In this document: positions 48,509 through 57,894 of the stretch, piece by piece
Layout of the letters: each line of letters starts with the position of its first letter
Position numbering within the stretch: position 1 is the stretch's first letter
NCBI GenBank assembly: GCA_013286085.1
Contig: JABDGK010000007.1
Span: forward strand, 920 to 64,919
Length of the DNA: 64,000 nt
Source: Gammaproteobacteria bacterium
GTDB taxonomy: Bacteria > Pseudomonadota > Gammaproteobacteria > DSM-16500
Direction of reading: 5' to 3'
Translations under genes and position numbers: made by a program
The notes under the pieces: generated by a model
What the model saw: the letters and a program-made list of their open reading frames with translations, nothing else
The model's database searches: none
Told to the model about the DNA's origin: nothing

Positions 48509-49450
48509 GTGAAAACATCCTCGATATTGAACACCATTGGCAACACACCACTCGTTGCACTTAAAAATTCGTCTACAGGCAACGCAAACTTATTTGCAAA
48601 ACTTGAAATGTTTAATCCGACCTATAGCATTAAAGATAGAATTGTTTCTTACCTGATTGATGAAGCTGAAAAACAAGGATTATTAATACCCGGGATGACA
48701 TTAATTGAAGCTACATCAGGCAATACAGGTGCCGCCCTTGCTATGATTGGCGCACAAAAAAAATATCCTGTTATTTTAACAACACCGGCAAAAACCAGTC
48801 CGGAAAAAATTATTTTAATGAAAGCTTACGGTGCTGATGTCAGAATCAGCCCAGCCTCTACTACAAAAAACGATTCGAATCACTACGTAACAGCAGCCAA
48901 AACACTTCATCAGTCACTACCACATTCTTTCTTGCTAGATCAGTATAACAATCCTGCTAATATTGCAGCACACTATCGTTTTACGGGCCCCGAAATTTGG
49001 GAACAAATGCACGGAAAAATTGACTACCTCATCGCCTGCGGCAGTTCTGGGGGCACCATTACCGGTGTGGGCCGCTTTTTAAAGGAACGTAATCCTCACA
49101 TTAAAATTATCATGCCAGATCCAATTGGATCTGTTTATTATGATTATTTTAAAACGGGGAAAATTCATGATAATCACATTAAACCATACAAATTAGAAGG
49201 CGCTGGCAAAGATTCGATTTGCCAATGCATGGATTTCTCCATCATTGATGATATCATTCAAATTACCGATGAGAACGCTTATCATGCAATGACACAGCTT
49301 GTGACACAGGAAGGAATTTTCGCGGGTGGAAGCTCAGGGGCTGCGTTTTATGCCGCATGCACGCTAGCCAATATATTAAAAAAACCAGCTAACATTGTCA
49401 TTATATTCCCAGACTCTGGATTAAAATATTTATCTTCGTTAAAGCAATAA
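48509..49450 (+). CDS. Cysteine synthase / cystathionine beta-synthase-type PLP enzyme
   Basis: IGNTPLVAL, YSIKDRIV (PLP Lys), EATSGNTG, GSSGGTITGVGRFLKE, KLEGAGKD, GGSSGAA; GTG start at 48509. Confidence 0.9.
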   Translation: MKTSSILNTIGNTPLVALKNSSTGNANLFAKLEMFNPTYSIKDRIVSYLIDEAEKQGLLIPGMTLIEATSGNTGAALAMIGAQKKYPVILTTPAKTSPEKIILMKAYGADVRISPASTTKNDSNHYVTAAKTLHQSLPHSFLLDQYNNPANIAAHYRFTGPEIWEQMHGKIDYLIACGSSGGTITGVGRFLKERNPHIKIIMPDPIGSVYYDYFKTGKIHDNHIKPYKLEGAGKDSICQCMDFSIIDDIIQITDENAYHAMTQLVTQEGIFAGGSSGAAFYAACTLANILKKPANIVIIFPDSGLKYLSSLKQ

Positions 49451-49464
49451 AAGGAAATCTATTT

Positions 49465-49944
49465 ATGTCAGTAACACCCAGTGAAGAAAAAGAGGCAAAA
49501 CATCAGCAAGAACAAGAAGCCAAACCAATCAATCTAGGTAACTCTTCAGCCATCATTGCTACAAATTTAAATTTTATCCCGGCGGCTTCATCGCCATATG
49601 ATAACGACTTAGAACCTGAATCAAAACCAGAACCCGCGCCAGTACAACTAGCAAGTCAACGAATTTCTCGCGCGTTTCTCACTACGTTTGGAGCTATGGC
49701 AAACCCGACATATGAAGATGCAATAGACAGCATGTTTTCTGATAACACCATTCAAACTATAGGTGATCTGCGCAGCTTGGTTGACCATTTACCACGCCAT
49801 ATCGATTATATTTATAATCACATAAGAACATCACAGCAGTTTACATCAAGCGACAGAGAAGAGTTGCGACAGATTTTTCCTGATCACCATGAAAATATTG
49901 CCAGCGATTTTTCATCCCCATCTGATCATAGAAACAGGATTTGA
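49465..49944 (+). CDS. Hypothetical protein
   Basis: 159 aa, starts 14 nt after the PLP enzyme; AAAGGAAA upstream. Confidence 0.6.
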   Translation: MSVTPSEEKEAKHQQEQEAKPINLGNSSAIIATNLNFIPAASSPYDNDLEPESKPEPAPVQLASQRISRAFLTTFGAMANPTYEDAIDSMFSDNTIQTIGDLRSLVDHLPRHIDYIYNHIRTSQQFTSSDREELRQIFPDHHENIASDFSSPSDHRNRI

Positions 49945-49963
49945 AAGTGACAAGATAAGTTGT

Positions 49964-49989
49964 CATGCCAGCATGGTTTCGCTGGCATG
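49964..49989. terminator. Hairpin CATGCCAGC-N8-GCTGGCATG between convergent genes
   Basis: Perfect 9-bp arms; same GCTGGCATG core as 13605..13643. Confidence 0.5.
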
Positions 49990-50001
49990 ATCAGGGTTTT
50001 A

Positions 50002-50220
50002 TTAGTAAGGGCAAACTCGTCGTCCATGTCGCCACCCACAATGTCTATAGCCATGATGGTAACAAACTTGATGGCCGCTATGATGATAGCCATGTTCCCA
50101 ATGCGGCGGCACCCAAACACAACGTGCTTGTGCACTACTGGCCATGACGCTGATTGATACTGCAAAAACCAATACAAACAACCAATTAGAAAGCAATTTT
50201 TTCATAAAATCCCTCCTCAC
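50002..50220 (-). CDS. Small exported His/Trp-rich protein
   Basis: Signal peptide then CVWVPPHWEHGYHHSGHQVCYHHGYRHCGWRHGRRVCPY. Confidence 0.55.
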   Translation of the reverse strand: MRRDFMKKLLSNWLFVLVFAVSISVMASSAQARCVWVPPHWEHGYHHSGHQVCYHHGYRHCGWRHGRRVCPY

Positions 50221-50254
50221 CGTAATTGTGTGTATTTAAGTATAGCCCATAAAA

Positions 50255-50665
50255 TTAATCATGCCCTTTTGTCTTATCAGTTGCTTTATCTGATACTCGC
50301 TCACACGATTCTTTACCCAGTTTATCGTCACCCAAGTAAACCCAATATCCACTCATCGTTTTTTTATCATCTGATAAATGATATTGTTCTAGTCCGGTAT
50401 TTTTAATATTTTTTTTATCTTGAAAAACTACAGACATCAGTACTGGATCATATTGACCGCCCGTACCAAGCGAACGCTCACCCGTGTCATAATCCATTTC
50501 TAATCGATAAACAGGACCTTGCTGTTTAACGATCACTGTACCTGAATAATTTGCATTAATATAAGGATCATATCCATGACAGCGATACGTACCCAAAAAT
50601 TCGGCGGCGGCGTAGGTAAACGAAGACAATAAAAATAATGAAATTGCTAATAATAAGGATTTCAT
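50255..50665 (-). CDS. Secreted hypothetical protein
   Basis: MKSLLLAISLFLLSSFTYAAAEFLGTYRCHGYDPY...; 136 aa. Confidence 0.65.
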   Translation of the reverse strand: MKSLLLAISLFLLSSFTYAAAEFLGTYRCHGYDPYINANYSGTVIVKQQGPVYRLEMDYDTGERSLGTGGQYDPVLMSVVFQDKKNIKNTGLEQYHLSDDKKTMSGYWVYLGDDKLGKESCERVSDKATDKTKGHD

Positions 50666-50996
50666 AGTATTCCTTTAGTATAAATATCAACAGATCCTAG
50701 ATCATACTTGAAATTTTAACTAGAAATAAAGCTTTTCGCTAAATTTAGTATGTTAAAATTCATCGGTAATGCGCAAAAAAAAGCGGTACGAACGTTTTTT
50801 GGAAACATTTAAAATTAACGATGGAAAAACTGTCATTAAACTATCTGTGTTCCAATTAATATCACCAACAATAAACATGTGTAATAAATGATCATGTTTA
50901 CCGAAAAAAACATCAAAAAAATTCCACGTTTTCCAATTAAGCTGCTTAAATCTACTATACTCAACTTATACAAATAACTAACGAAGGAGTGGTTTT

Positions 50997-51581
50997 ATGC
51001 GCCAACTACATCTTTTAATCCGACATCTTTGCACGCTCTCTGTGGTAACATTATTAACATCTTGTGCAGCGCATCACGCACAAGACATGCAACAAGCAGA
51101 GAATGATAATGGGATTGTCACTAACAACCCGCGCTTCTCTCAGGATTTTTCAGCGCGCCTACCACAGCACATCAACACCGATGGCAAAAAAATGGTGTTA
51201 GTGGATCCCAATGTCCATGCCTGGGGCGCTTACGCACCCGATGGCAACTTAATCCGAGCTGGTATAGCAACTGCTGGCGGCCCCAGCTGTCCACCAGATG
51301 CGGATCAAGAAGATTGCCATACAGGAATTGGAACCTTTCGTATAACGTCTCTGGGTGGTGAAGGCTGCTACTCGAAAAAATATCCTCGCCCACATGGCGG
51401 CGGTTTAATGCCTTATTGCATGTACTTTAATAATGGACAAGCACTACATGGCTCACCAGACAATATCGTCATTGAAGATAATGTTAGCCATGGCTGTGTG
51501 CGTATGCGTATTCCAGATGCTGAATGGATGCGAAATAACTTTGCTCAGGTTGGTACGCGGGTTGTTGTGAAAGCTTACTAA
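50997..51581 (+). CDS. L,D-transpeptidase (YkuD-type), paralogue of 29593..30174
   Basis: LVDPNVHAWGAYAPDGNLIRAGIATAGG...NVSHGCVRMRIPDAEWM. Confidence 0.85.
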   Translation: MRQLHLLIRHLCTLSVVTLLTSCAAHHAQDMQQAENDNGIVTNNPRFSQDFSARLPQHINTDGKKMVLVDPNVHAWGAYAPDGNLIRAGIATAGGPSCPPDADQEDCHTGIGTFRITSLGGEGCYSKKYPRPHGGGLMPYCMYFNNGQALHGSPDNIVIEDNVSHGCVRMRIPDAEWMRNNFAQVGTRVVVKAY

Positions 51582-51593
51582 TTAAGAAATAAA

Positions 51594-51632
51594 CTACCGC
51601 TACTGTAGTACAACCAGTAGCGGTAGCTTTTT
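51594..51632. terminator. Bidirectional terminator CTACCGCTACTG-N9-CAGTAGCGGTAG-CTTTTTAT
   Basis: Perfect 12-bp arms plus T-run between convergent genes. Confidence 0.85.
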
Positions 51633-52443
51633 ATGGACGCAAAGCAAATCGCGCAACTTGCCGCTGCATTTGCCACAAACAAATTTCATCTTGCGAAGCC
51701 AACGGCTGATTAGTATAAGGAACAGTTTGTAAATAAGGTACTGGACCAAACTCCGGTGTCAATGTCGAAAATGCTCGCCCTGCTTTGTGTTGCGCATCCC
51801 AAATCATATCCCACCAACGTTCATGTGCATCCACATACAATTGGTATTCGGGCGCGCGTGGATCCGGCACTTGCGGTCCTTGTTCATACCCTACGCGCGC
51901 ATGCACATGCAAACAACGTTCAGCACACAGTCGTAATATATCCTCTTCATCAAGGAGTCTTTCACACACGGTGACCCAATGACTGTAATCACAACATAAT
52001 TTCAAATCTGGAAATTCTAATAACACATCTCGCGTAATCCAGGGATTGAAAAACGTACGGCTGCGATGTGTTTCATGGGCAATAGGAATGCCAACTGCTT
52101 TTTCAATTTTTAACGCTGCACGATAAAACTCACTGGCTTCGGATCGAGAAAATGCATCACGTCCGCTATGCGCATTGATTAATAATGGGTTAGCGATGGC
52201 AACGTCTTCAACTTGTTCTCGAAAAGATTGAACCTGTTCAGCAACCGTTTTTCCGTGAGTAAAAATCATGGGGATCCATTGCATAGTCAATTCTTTTATT
52301 AAAGAAATTAATTTTTCTTTGGGTTCAGCTGAATAAAGTAAACTTACCTCAATGGCTTCATAACCTTGTTCATGGAATTTTTTGAAGGCGGTCCGATATG
52401 GCTCTGTCACACCCCAAAGATGACGAACGGGTAATAATTTCAA
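51631..52443 (-). CDS. Xylose isomerase-like TIM barrel (sugar phosphate isomerase/epimerase)
   Basis: HEQGYEAIEVSLLYSA..., INAHSGRDAFS, IAHETHRSRTFFNPW, LCCDYSHW, HVHARVGYEQGPQVPDPR. Confidence 0.8.
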   Translation of the reverse strand: MKLLPVRHLWGVTEPYRTAFKKFHEQGYEAIEVSLLYSAEPKEKLISLIKELTMQWIPMIFTHGKTVAEQVQSFREQVEDVAIANPLLINAHSGRDAFSRSEASEFYRAALKIEKAVGIPIAHETHRSRTFFNPWITRDVLLEFPDLKLCCDYSHWVTVCERLLDEEDILRLCAERCLHVHARVGYEQGPQVPDPRAPEYQLYVDAHERWWDMIWDAQHKAGRAFSTLTPEFGPVPYLQTVPYTNQPLASQDEICLWQMQRQVARFALRP

Positions 52444-52487
52444 GATGTTTCTCCTCTGGTTTCGAAATTATAGCAGCATAAAATTTT

Positions 52488-53159
52488 TTAGTTATGCCGT
52501 CGATGTGCCAAATTAAAAATCTGCACATGAGCCTCAGGAAGATCATGCTTTGGAAACTCCTGTTTTTTATCCAGCGCTAAAATATAAACCTGTAACTGAA
52601 CTGAAATAGGCGAAACACTCTTCACATCAACCTCATAGAAATTCAGTGTTTTTTTAATTTCATGCTTAATACCATCCTGATGACAATAAGGAGTGTAAGT
52701 ACCTGCCGTTACCTTTTGGTCTTTACCAATAGGACATTGCACAGTAAAAATAGCCGGTTGAGCATAAGTGGCATCCTCATAAAAATTTCCACCTCTGGTT
52801 TGAACTAAAACATAATGCCGCGCATCGTCTTCGGTAAGAAATAATTTCACCGTTCCTCGCAGAGGAAAAGAAAGCAAAAGTTCTTCTGGCTTTATATCAT
52901 CATCTTCTCTTAAATAGATCTCAAAAATATCCGGTTTATTGAACGTCTCAAATGCAGTTTTCCGAATACACACCGGATTACCTACCATATAGTAGTTTGT
53001 TGGTGATGGAGACTGTGCGCATTGACCAACAGAGGATTGCACTACGGCTACTGACTCTTGCTCATCTTCCTCAACATCACTACTCGTCCCGCTGCCCTCG
53101 ATTCTTAATAACTTCCCAAACTGCTCTTTATCCTTGCCTCTCCCAAATAGTCTAAACAT
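52488..53159 (-). CDS. Hypothetical protein
   Basis: 223 aa ORF; acidic low-complexity N-terminus then beta-rich body. Confidence 0.55.
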   Translation of the reverse strand: MFRLFGRGKDKEQFGKLLRIEGSGTSSDVEEDEQESVAVVQSSVGQCAQSPSPTNYYMVGNPVCIRKTAFETFNKPDIFEIYLREDDDIKPEELLLSFPLRGTVKLFLTEDDARHYVLVQTRGGNFYEDATYAQPAIFTVQCPIGKDQKVTAGTYTPYCHQDGIKHEIKKTLNFYEVDVKSVSPISVQLQVYILALDKKQEFPKHDLPEAHVQIFNLAHRRHN

Positions 53160-53314
53160 AGCAATACACTCCCTGTCATTGCGTCTACTCTAGTATAGAA
53201 ATTAGGGATTTTCTATCAGAAAAAAGATGGGCAAAAATAATTCAGCGCCGAGATATCCATCAGCTTTTCTTGCGAATTATAGAATATTAGGCATAATTCC
53301 ATCATCAACAAGGC

Positions 53315-53977
53315 ATGGAGAATACAATGCATCATCCAACAATTCACATCTGCCAACATCCGCTTTTACAGCATAACTTAGCTATCATTCGTGATAAAAA
53401 TTCGAATAGAGAACAATTTAGAGCAGCGATCAACAAAGTCACGCAATATATTTTACATAACGCCACAGGTAATCTACCGCTAACAAGTAAAATAATTACA
53501 ACACCACTCACTGAAACAGAAGCTCGCGTACTGGATTCCTCTGTTCCAATTATTATTAGTCCTGTCATGCGAGCAGGACTTGCCATGGCTGATGTGATGA
53601 TGGACCTGATTCCTTCAGCGAGTGTTTATCATCTCGGCTTGTACCGTGACGAAAAAACTTACCAGCCCATCACCTATTACAACAAACTACATAGTAATCT
53701 TGACTATCAAAACGCGCGAATTTTTATTTTAGATCCTATGCTTGCTACAGGCGGATCTATACTTGCTGCGCTTAAAATTTTTCAACAATGTGGTGCGATA
53801 GAAAAAAATATTACGATCGCTTGCATGATTGCAGCACCCGAGGGTATTCAAGCGGTTTCCCATGCTTTTCCTAACATTACAATGTTTACGGGTGCAGTTG
53901 ATCAAAAGCTAAATGAAAATGCTTATATTGTGCCAGGCCTAGGCGATGCTGGCGATCGCATTTTTGGAACATTGTAA
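53315..53977 (+). CDS. upp: Uracil phosphoribosyltransferase
   Basis: ILDPMLATGGSILAALKIF PRPP motif; PVMRAGLAMADVMMDLIPSASVYHLGLYRDE; YIVPGLGDAGDRIFGT. Confidence 0.93.
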   Translation: MENTMHHPTIHICQHPLLQHNLAIIRDKNSNREQFRAAINKVTQYILHNATGNLPLTSKIITTPLTETEARVLDSSVPIIISPVMRAGLAMADVMMDLIPSASVYHLGLYRDEKTYQPITYYNKLHSNLDYQNARIFILDPMLATGGSILAALKIFQQCGAIEKNITIACMIAAPEGIQAVSHAFPNITMFTGAVDQKLNENAYIVPGLGDAGDRIFGTL

Positions 53978-54017
53978 TGAAAAAACTACATCAACATTTA
54001 TAAAGAGATAAATTAAC

Positions 54018-54923
54018 ATGCAAAACTATTTTGATTATTCACCTGAAGTTCGAGATGCTCTCGATGACAACAAACCTGTCCTCGCTCTCGAATCTACCGT
54101 GATCACCCACGGCTTGCCTTATCCGCAAAATCTAGAAACAGGTTTAGCATTAGAGCAAATTGCAAGAGAATACAAAGTCACACCGGCAACCATTGCCATT
54201 ATGAATGGAAAAATCAAAATCGGTTTATCCACACAGGAATTAGAATTTTTGGCACAAGACAAATCGGTTGTCAAAGCCAGTAAACGTGATTTACCCGTAG
54301 TACTTAGCCAAAAAATCTCTGCGGGGACCACCGTAGCCGCTACATTATTTTGCGCCGCAGCGGCAGGCATTCGAGTATTCTCTACAGGTGGTATTGGCGG
54401 TGTGCATCGCGGTGATGCACAAGATATTTCTGCCGATCTGATCGAACTAGCAAACACACCCGTTGCTGTTGTTTGTGCCGGCGCAAAAGCTATTTTGGAT
54501 TTACCACGCACGCTAGAATTTTTAGAAACTTACAGCGTACCTGTTGTGGGTTTTCGAACCGATACACTACCTGCATTTTATACGGAAAAAACAAATTATA
54601 AACTGCCTATCCGAGTAGATGATATTCCGACTTTAGTCGCTATGTTGAAAATACTATGGCAACTGCATTTTAATTCAGGCATGTTGATCGCCAACCCTAT
54701 CCCGACGATTGATTCCATTCCCACCGAAATTATAGAACCTGTTATTGCCGCTGCGATTAAAGAAGCCAATGAAAAAGGCATCACGGGTAAAGATATCACG
54801 CCGTTTTTATTAAGCGAAGTCGCTTATGCAACCGAAGGCAAGAGCCAACAAGCGAATATTTCTCTCATTAAAAACAATGTTCGCGTCGGTGCAGAGCTGG
54901 CATACCATCTAGCTCATCATTAA
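54018..54923 (+). CDS. psuG: Pseudouridine-5'-phosphate glycosidase
   Basis: PVLALESTVITHGLPYPQNLETG...GGIGGVHRG..DISADLIELA..PVAVVCAGAKAILDLPRTLEFLET. Confidence 0.95.
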   Translation: MQNYFDYSPEVRDALDDNKPVLALESTVITHGLPYPQNLETGLALEQIAREYKVTPATIAIMNGKIKIGLSTQELEFLAQDKSVVKASKRDLPVVLSQKISAGTTVAATLFCAAAAGIRVFSTGGIGGVHRGDAQDISADLIELANTPVAVVCAGAKAILDLPRTLEFLETYSVPVVGFRTDTLPAFYTEKTNYKLPIRVDDIPTLVAMLKILWQLHFNSGMLIANPIPTIDSIPTEIIEPVIAAAIKEANEKGITGKDITPFLLSEVAYATEGKSQQANISLIKNNVRVGAELAYHLAHH

Positions 54924-54940
54924 CACTATAAAGGATAAAT

Positions 54941-54974
54941 CGTAGGGTGGACAAAGCGCAGCGTCCACCCTACG
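54941..54974. repeat. REP-like palindrome CGTAGGGTGGACAAAGCGCAGCGTCCACCCTACG
   Basis: Same family as 45909, 56506, 57895. Confidence 0.85.
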
Positions 54975-55028
54975 TTAGCTTAATTGTGCTATAATATAAT
55001 CAATATTATCCATAAGTTAAAAACAGCC

Positions 55029-56510
55029 ATGCCCATCCTATTAGGTGATATTTTTAATAAAATCCCCGAAGTACTACTCAAACGTACTGATGAAAATCCA
55101 TTGCCAAAAACAGCCGCGCTTTCTCGTGAACATCAAGACATCATTGCGGCACTGGATGCTGAATTAAGTGATTACCTCCATGAATTACAGCTCTACCTAA
55201 AAAATCCTGGTGACCTTAACGAATTATCACAACTCTTAACGCTTACTGTTTCCGCCAATGAATACGATCATCTCGAACAAGTTGTGAAAAAATTATATGA
55301 AGCAGACTGGATTGGCAACGGGAAAAAAGCCTCTTCTTTACATCAACTTTATGTGGCATTTTTAAATAAAAAAAATTACCCAGCAGCATTACTCCACGAA
55401 AAAAGCCAAGCCGAGGCAAAAATAACAGCTTATGAGCTAAAACTAAAAGAAAGCTTTACCAACAAAGTCGCAAAAGAATATAAAAAAGAAATGGCTGAAA
55501 TAGATGAATTAATTCGAGCAACAAACTCAATACAGGCACAAGAAGTTGCGGGATTTATTAACATCTTTCAACCTATACCAAATGAATTACTCTTGTTATT
55601 AGACCAACAACCTATACCAAAACTTAACGAATTGACCGAGCCACAGCAAACTATCATCAAACATACCATCAAGCTTATTGGCGCCGAATTAATTAATTTA
55701 ACGAGAGCAATAGCTTCGCATTTACACTTCGAGGAAGGTGCCAACCCTGATCAGATATTAATAGCAACAGCAGAAGTACTACGTTCACAACAATTCGATT
55801 CACTCCAAACAATCGTCAATAAATTCATAAATTCTGATTGGTTTGGCATCGGAGAAGATGCTTTTTCACTTGTTAATCTGCATAATGCACTGACATTGAG
55901 AGAAGCCATTAACGAGGGGAAACAATTATCATTGCAAGATACAAAACAAGACCTTGAACAACATGGCATTGAAAAATTATCAGCCAAATTAAAAAATGCA
56001 TTCTATTCAGGTATTGAAACAAACTCCGAAATCGAAAAATCAAAACAACGAATAGTGAGTATTGAGCATTTATTTCAAGCTGCCGAATTAATTAAAAAAA
56101 TTACCGAACAACCTAGCATTACAAAACAAACTCCAGGATATAAGATACTGCTGCGTTTTGAAGAAAAATTACAAAAAAAGGTCGTTGATCTTGATAAAGA
56201 AGAAAAAAACAAAAATCAATCTGATAATGATTATGAGCAATACAACAAAAACAAACAAGACAAAAGATTCGTTCTTTCTGCTATGCTACGACAAATTCAT
56301 TTATTCAAAACACACGCATTATCTTTTGAAGAATTACTTGCAAGCATAGAAAGCTTTCAAGCTGAGGCAAAGAAATTTGAACATACCAGCAAATTAAAAT
56401 CTTTTCTCAATGAAAGATTCGAAAACTTATTCACTGTTGATACAAAACAACTACTCGATGATTTTTACAAAGAATTAAGTAAATCGGGTTTTCAAAAAAA
56501 TAATTCGTAG
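55029..56510 (+). CDS. Coiled-coil hypothetical protein with an internal ~110-aa duplication, effector candidate
   Basis: IPEVLLKRTDENPLPK...HQDII..DWIGNGKKASSLHQL aligns with IPNELLLLLDQQPIPK...QQTII..DWFGIGEDAFSLVNL. Confidence 0.7.
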   Translation: MPILLGDIFNKIPEVLLKRTDENPLPKTAALSREHQDIIAALDAELSDYLHELQLYLKNPGDLNELSQLLTLTVSANEYDHLEQVVKKLYEADWIGNGKKASSLHQLYVAFLNKKNYPAALLHEKSQAEAKITAYELKLKESFTNKVAKEYKKEMAEIDELIRATNSIQAQEVAGFINIFQPIPNELLLLLDQQPIPKLNELTEPQQTIIKHTIKLIGAELINLTRAIASHLHFEEGANPDQILIATAEVLRSQQFDSLQTIVNKFINSDWFGIGEDAFSLVNLHNALTLREAINEGKQLSLQDTKQDLEQHGIEKLSAKLKNAFYSGIETNSEIEKSKQRIVSIEHLFQAAELIKKITEQPSITKQTPGYKILLRFEEKLQKKVVDLDKEEKNKNQSDNDYEQYNKNKQDKRFVLSAMLRQIHLFKTHALSFEELLASIESFQAEAKKFEHTSKLKSFLNERFENLFTVDTKQLLDDFYKELSKSGFQKNNS

Positions 56511-56540
56511 GGTGGACAAAACGCAGCGTGTCCACCCTAC
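56506..56540. repeat. REP-like palindrome CGTAGGGTGGACAAAACGCAGCGTGTCCACCCTAC
   Basis: Same family; supplies the TAG stop of the upstream ORF. Confidence 0.85.
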
Positions 56541-56596
56541 TTTTCTATGCTAACATTATCCATCCTTTCTATACTCATTTGTGAAGAACAGATACT

Positions 56597-57892
56597 ATGA
56601 TCTCGACATTTTTCAAATTAAAGCAAAATAAAACCACCGTAAAAACAGAAATATTAGCGGGTTTATCCACTTTTCTAGCCATGTCATATATTATTTTCAT
56701 TAACCCGTCTATCCTTGCATTAACAGGCATGGATGCGGGTGCTGTGTTTGTCACAACGTGTTTATCGGCTGCAATTGGTTCAGCCTTGATGGGATTGCTT
56801 GCAAATTATCCGATTGCATTAGCACCGGGCATGGCACTTAATGCGTATTTTGCTTATGGCGTTGTACTAGGGTCAGGCTATTCGTGGCAAGTTGCATTAG
56901 GGTCTGTCTTTATTTCTGGTTTAATTTTTTTGGCGTTAAGCATTCTCCCTATTCGTGAATACATCGTGAATAGCATTCCTAAATCATTAAAATTAGCCAT
57001 TGTGGCTGGGATTGGCTTTTTTCTTTGTATTCTTGGTTTTAAAAACGCGGGGATTATTACAGGCAATAGCGCAACACTCGTCGCACTAGCTGATTTACAT
57101 CAACCTACTACACTATTAGCTATTCTGGGATTCTTTCTTATCGTTGGCTTAGAATCATTAGGATTTACCAGTGCCATCATTGTCAGCATTTTAACAACTA
57201 CCACACTCAGCATTTTGCTAGGGTATACCCATTTTGTGGGTATTTTTTCCTTACCACCCAGCATCATGCCAACCCTCATGCAAATGGATATTAAAGGCGC
57301 TTTAAACGTCGGTTTATTTACCATTGTGTTTGCATTCTTATTTGTAGATTTATTCGATAATACAGGTACCTTAATTGGTATTGCTTATCGTGCTGGCTTG
57401 ATGGATAAAAAAGGCAAACTGCCCCGCATTAATCGCGCCCTGATTGCAGACAGTACCGCCGCGATTGTCGGTGCCGTATTAGGAACATCAACAACAACCA
57501 GTTACTTAGAAAGCGCTGTCGGTGTCAAAGTCGGTGGTCGCACCGGTTTAACTGCTGTTGTTGTAGCATGCTTGTTTTTACTCGCCATGTTTTTATCACC
57601 GTTAGCAAAAGCAATTCCTATTTATGCAACTGCACCTGCACTCGTCTATGTTGCTTGTTTAATGGCACGCGCTCTTACTGAAATAGACTGGGAAGATGCG
57701 ACTGAATACGCTCCCGCTATCATTACTGCTATTATCATGCCGCTGACTTTTTCTGTTGCGGAAGGAATTTCATTTGGATTTATTTCGTATGCAGCCATCA
57801 AAGCAATCAGTGGTCGATTTAAGGATTTGAATGCAGCAGTTGTGATATTAGCAATCTTATTTGTTTTAAAATATATTTTTATTCATCACTAA
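56597..57892 (+). CDS. AzgA-type NCS2 purine (guanine/hypoxanthine) permease
   Basis: EILAGLSTFLAMSYIIFINPSIL, ALAPGMALNAYFAY, VDLFDNTGTLIGI, GTSTTTSYLESAVGV. Confidence 0.92.
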   Translation: MISTFFKLKQNKTTVKTEILAGLSTFLAMSYIIFINPSILALTGMDAGAVFVTTCLSAAIGSALMGLLANYPIALAPGMALNAYFAYGVVLGSGYSWQVALGSVFISGLIFLALSILPIREYIVNSIPKSLKLAIVAGIGFFLCILGFKNAGIITGNSATLVALADLHQPTTLLAILGFFLIVGLESLGFTSAIIVSILTTTTLSILLGYTHFVGIFSLPPSIMPTLMQMDIKGALNVGLFTIVFAFLFVDLFDNTGTLIGIAYRAGLMDKKGKLPRINRALIADSTAAIVGAVLGTSTTTSYLESAVGVKVGGRTGLTAVVVACLFLLAMFLSPLAKAIPIYATAPALVYVACLMARALTEIDWEDATEYAPAIITAIIMPLTFSVAEGISFGFISYAAIKAISGRFKDLNAAVVILAILFVLKYIFIHH

Positions 57893-57894
57893 AT

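Noticed and set aside
54119-54511. 130-aa minus-strand ORF inside psuG
   Set aside because: Antisense shadow of a well-conserved gene.
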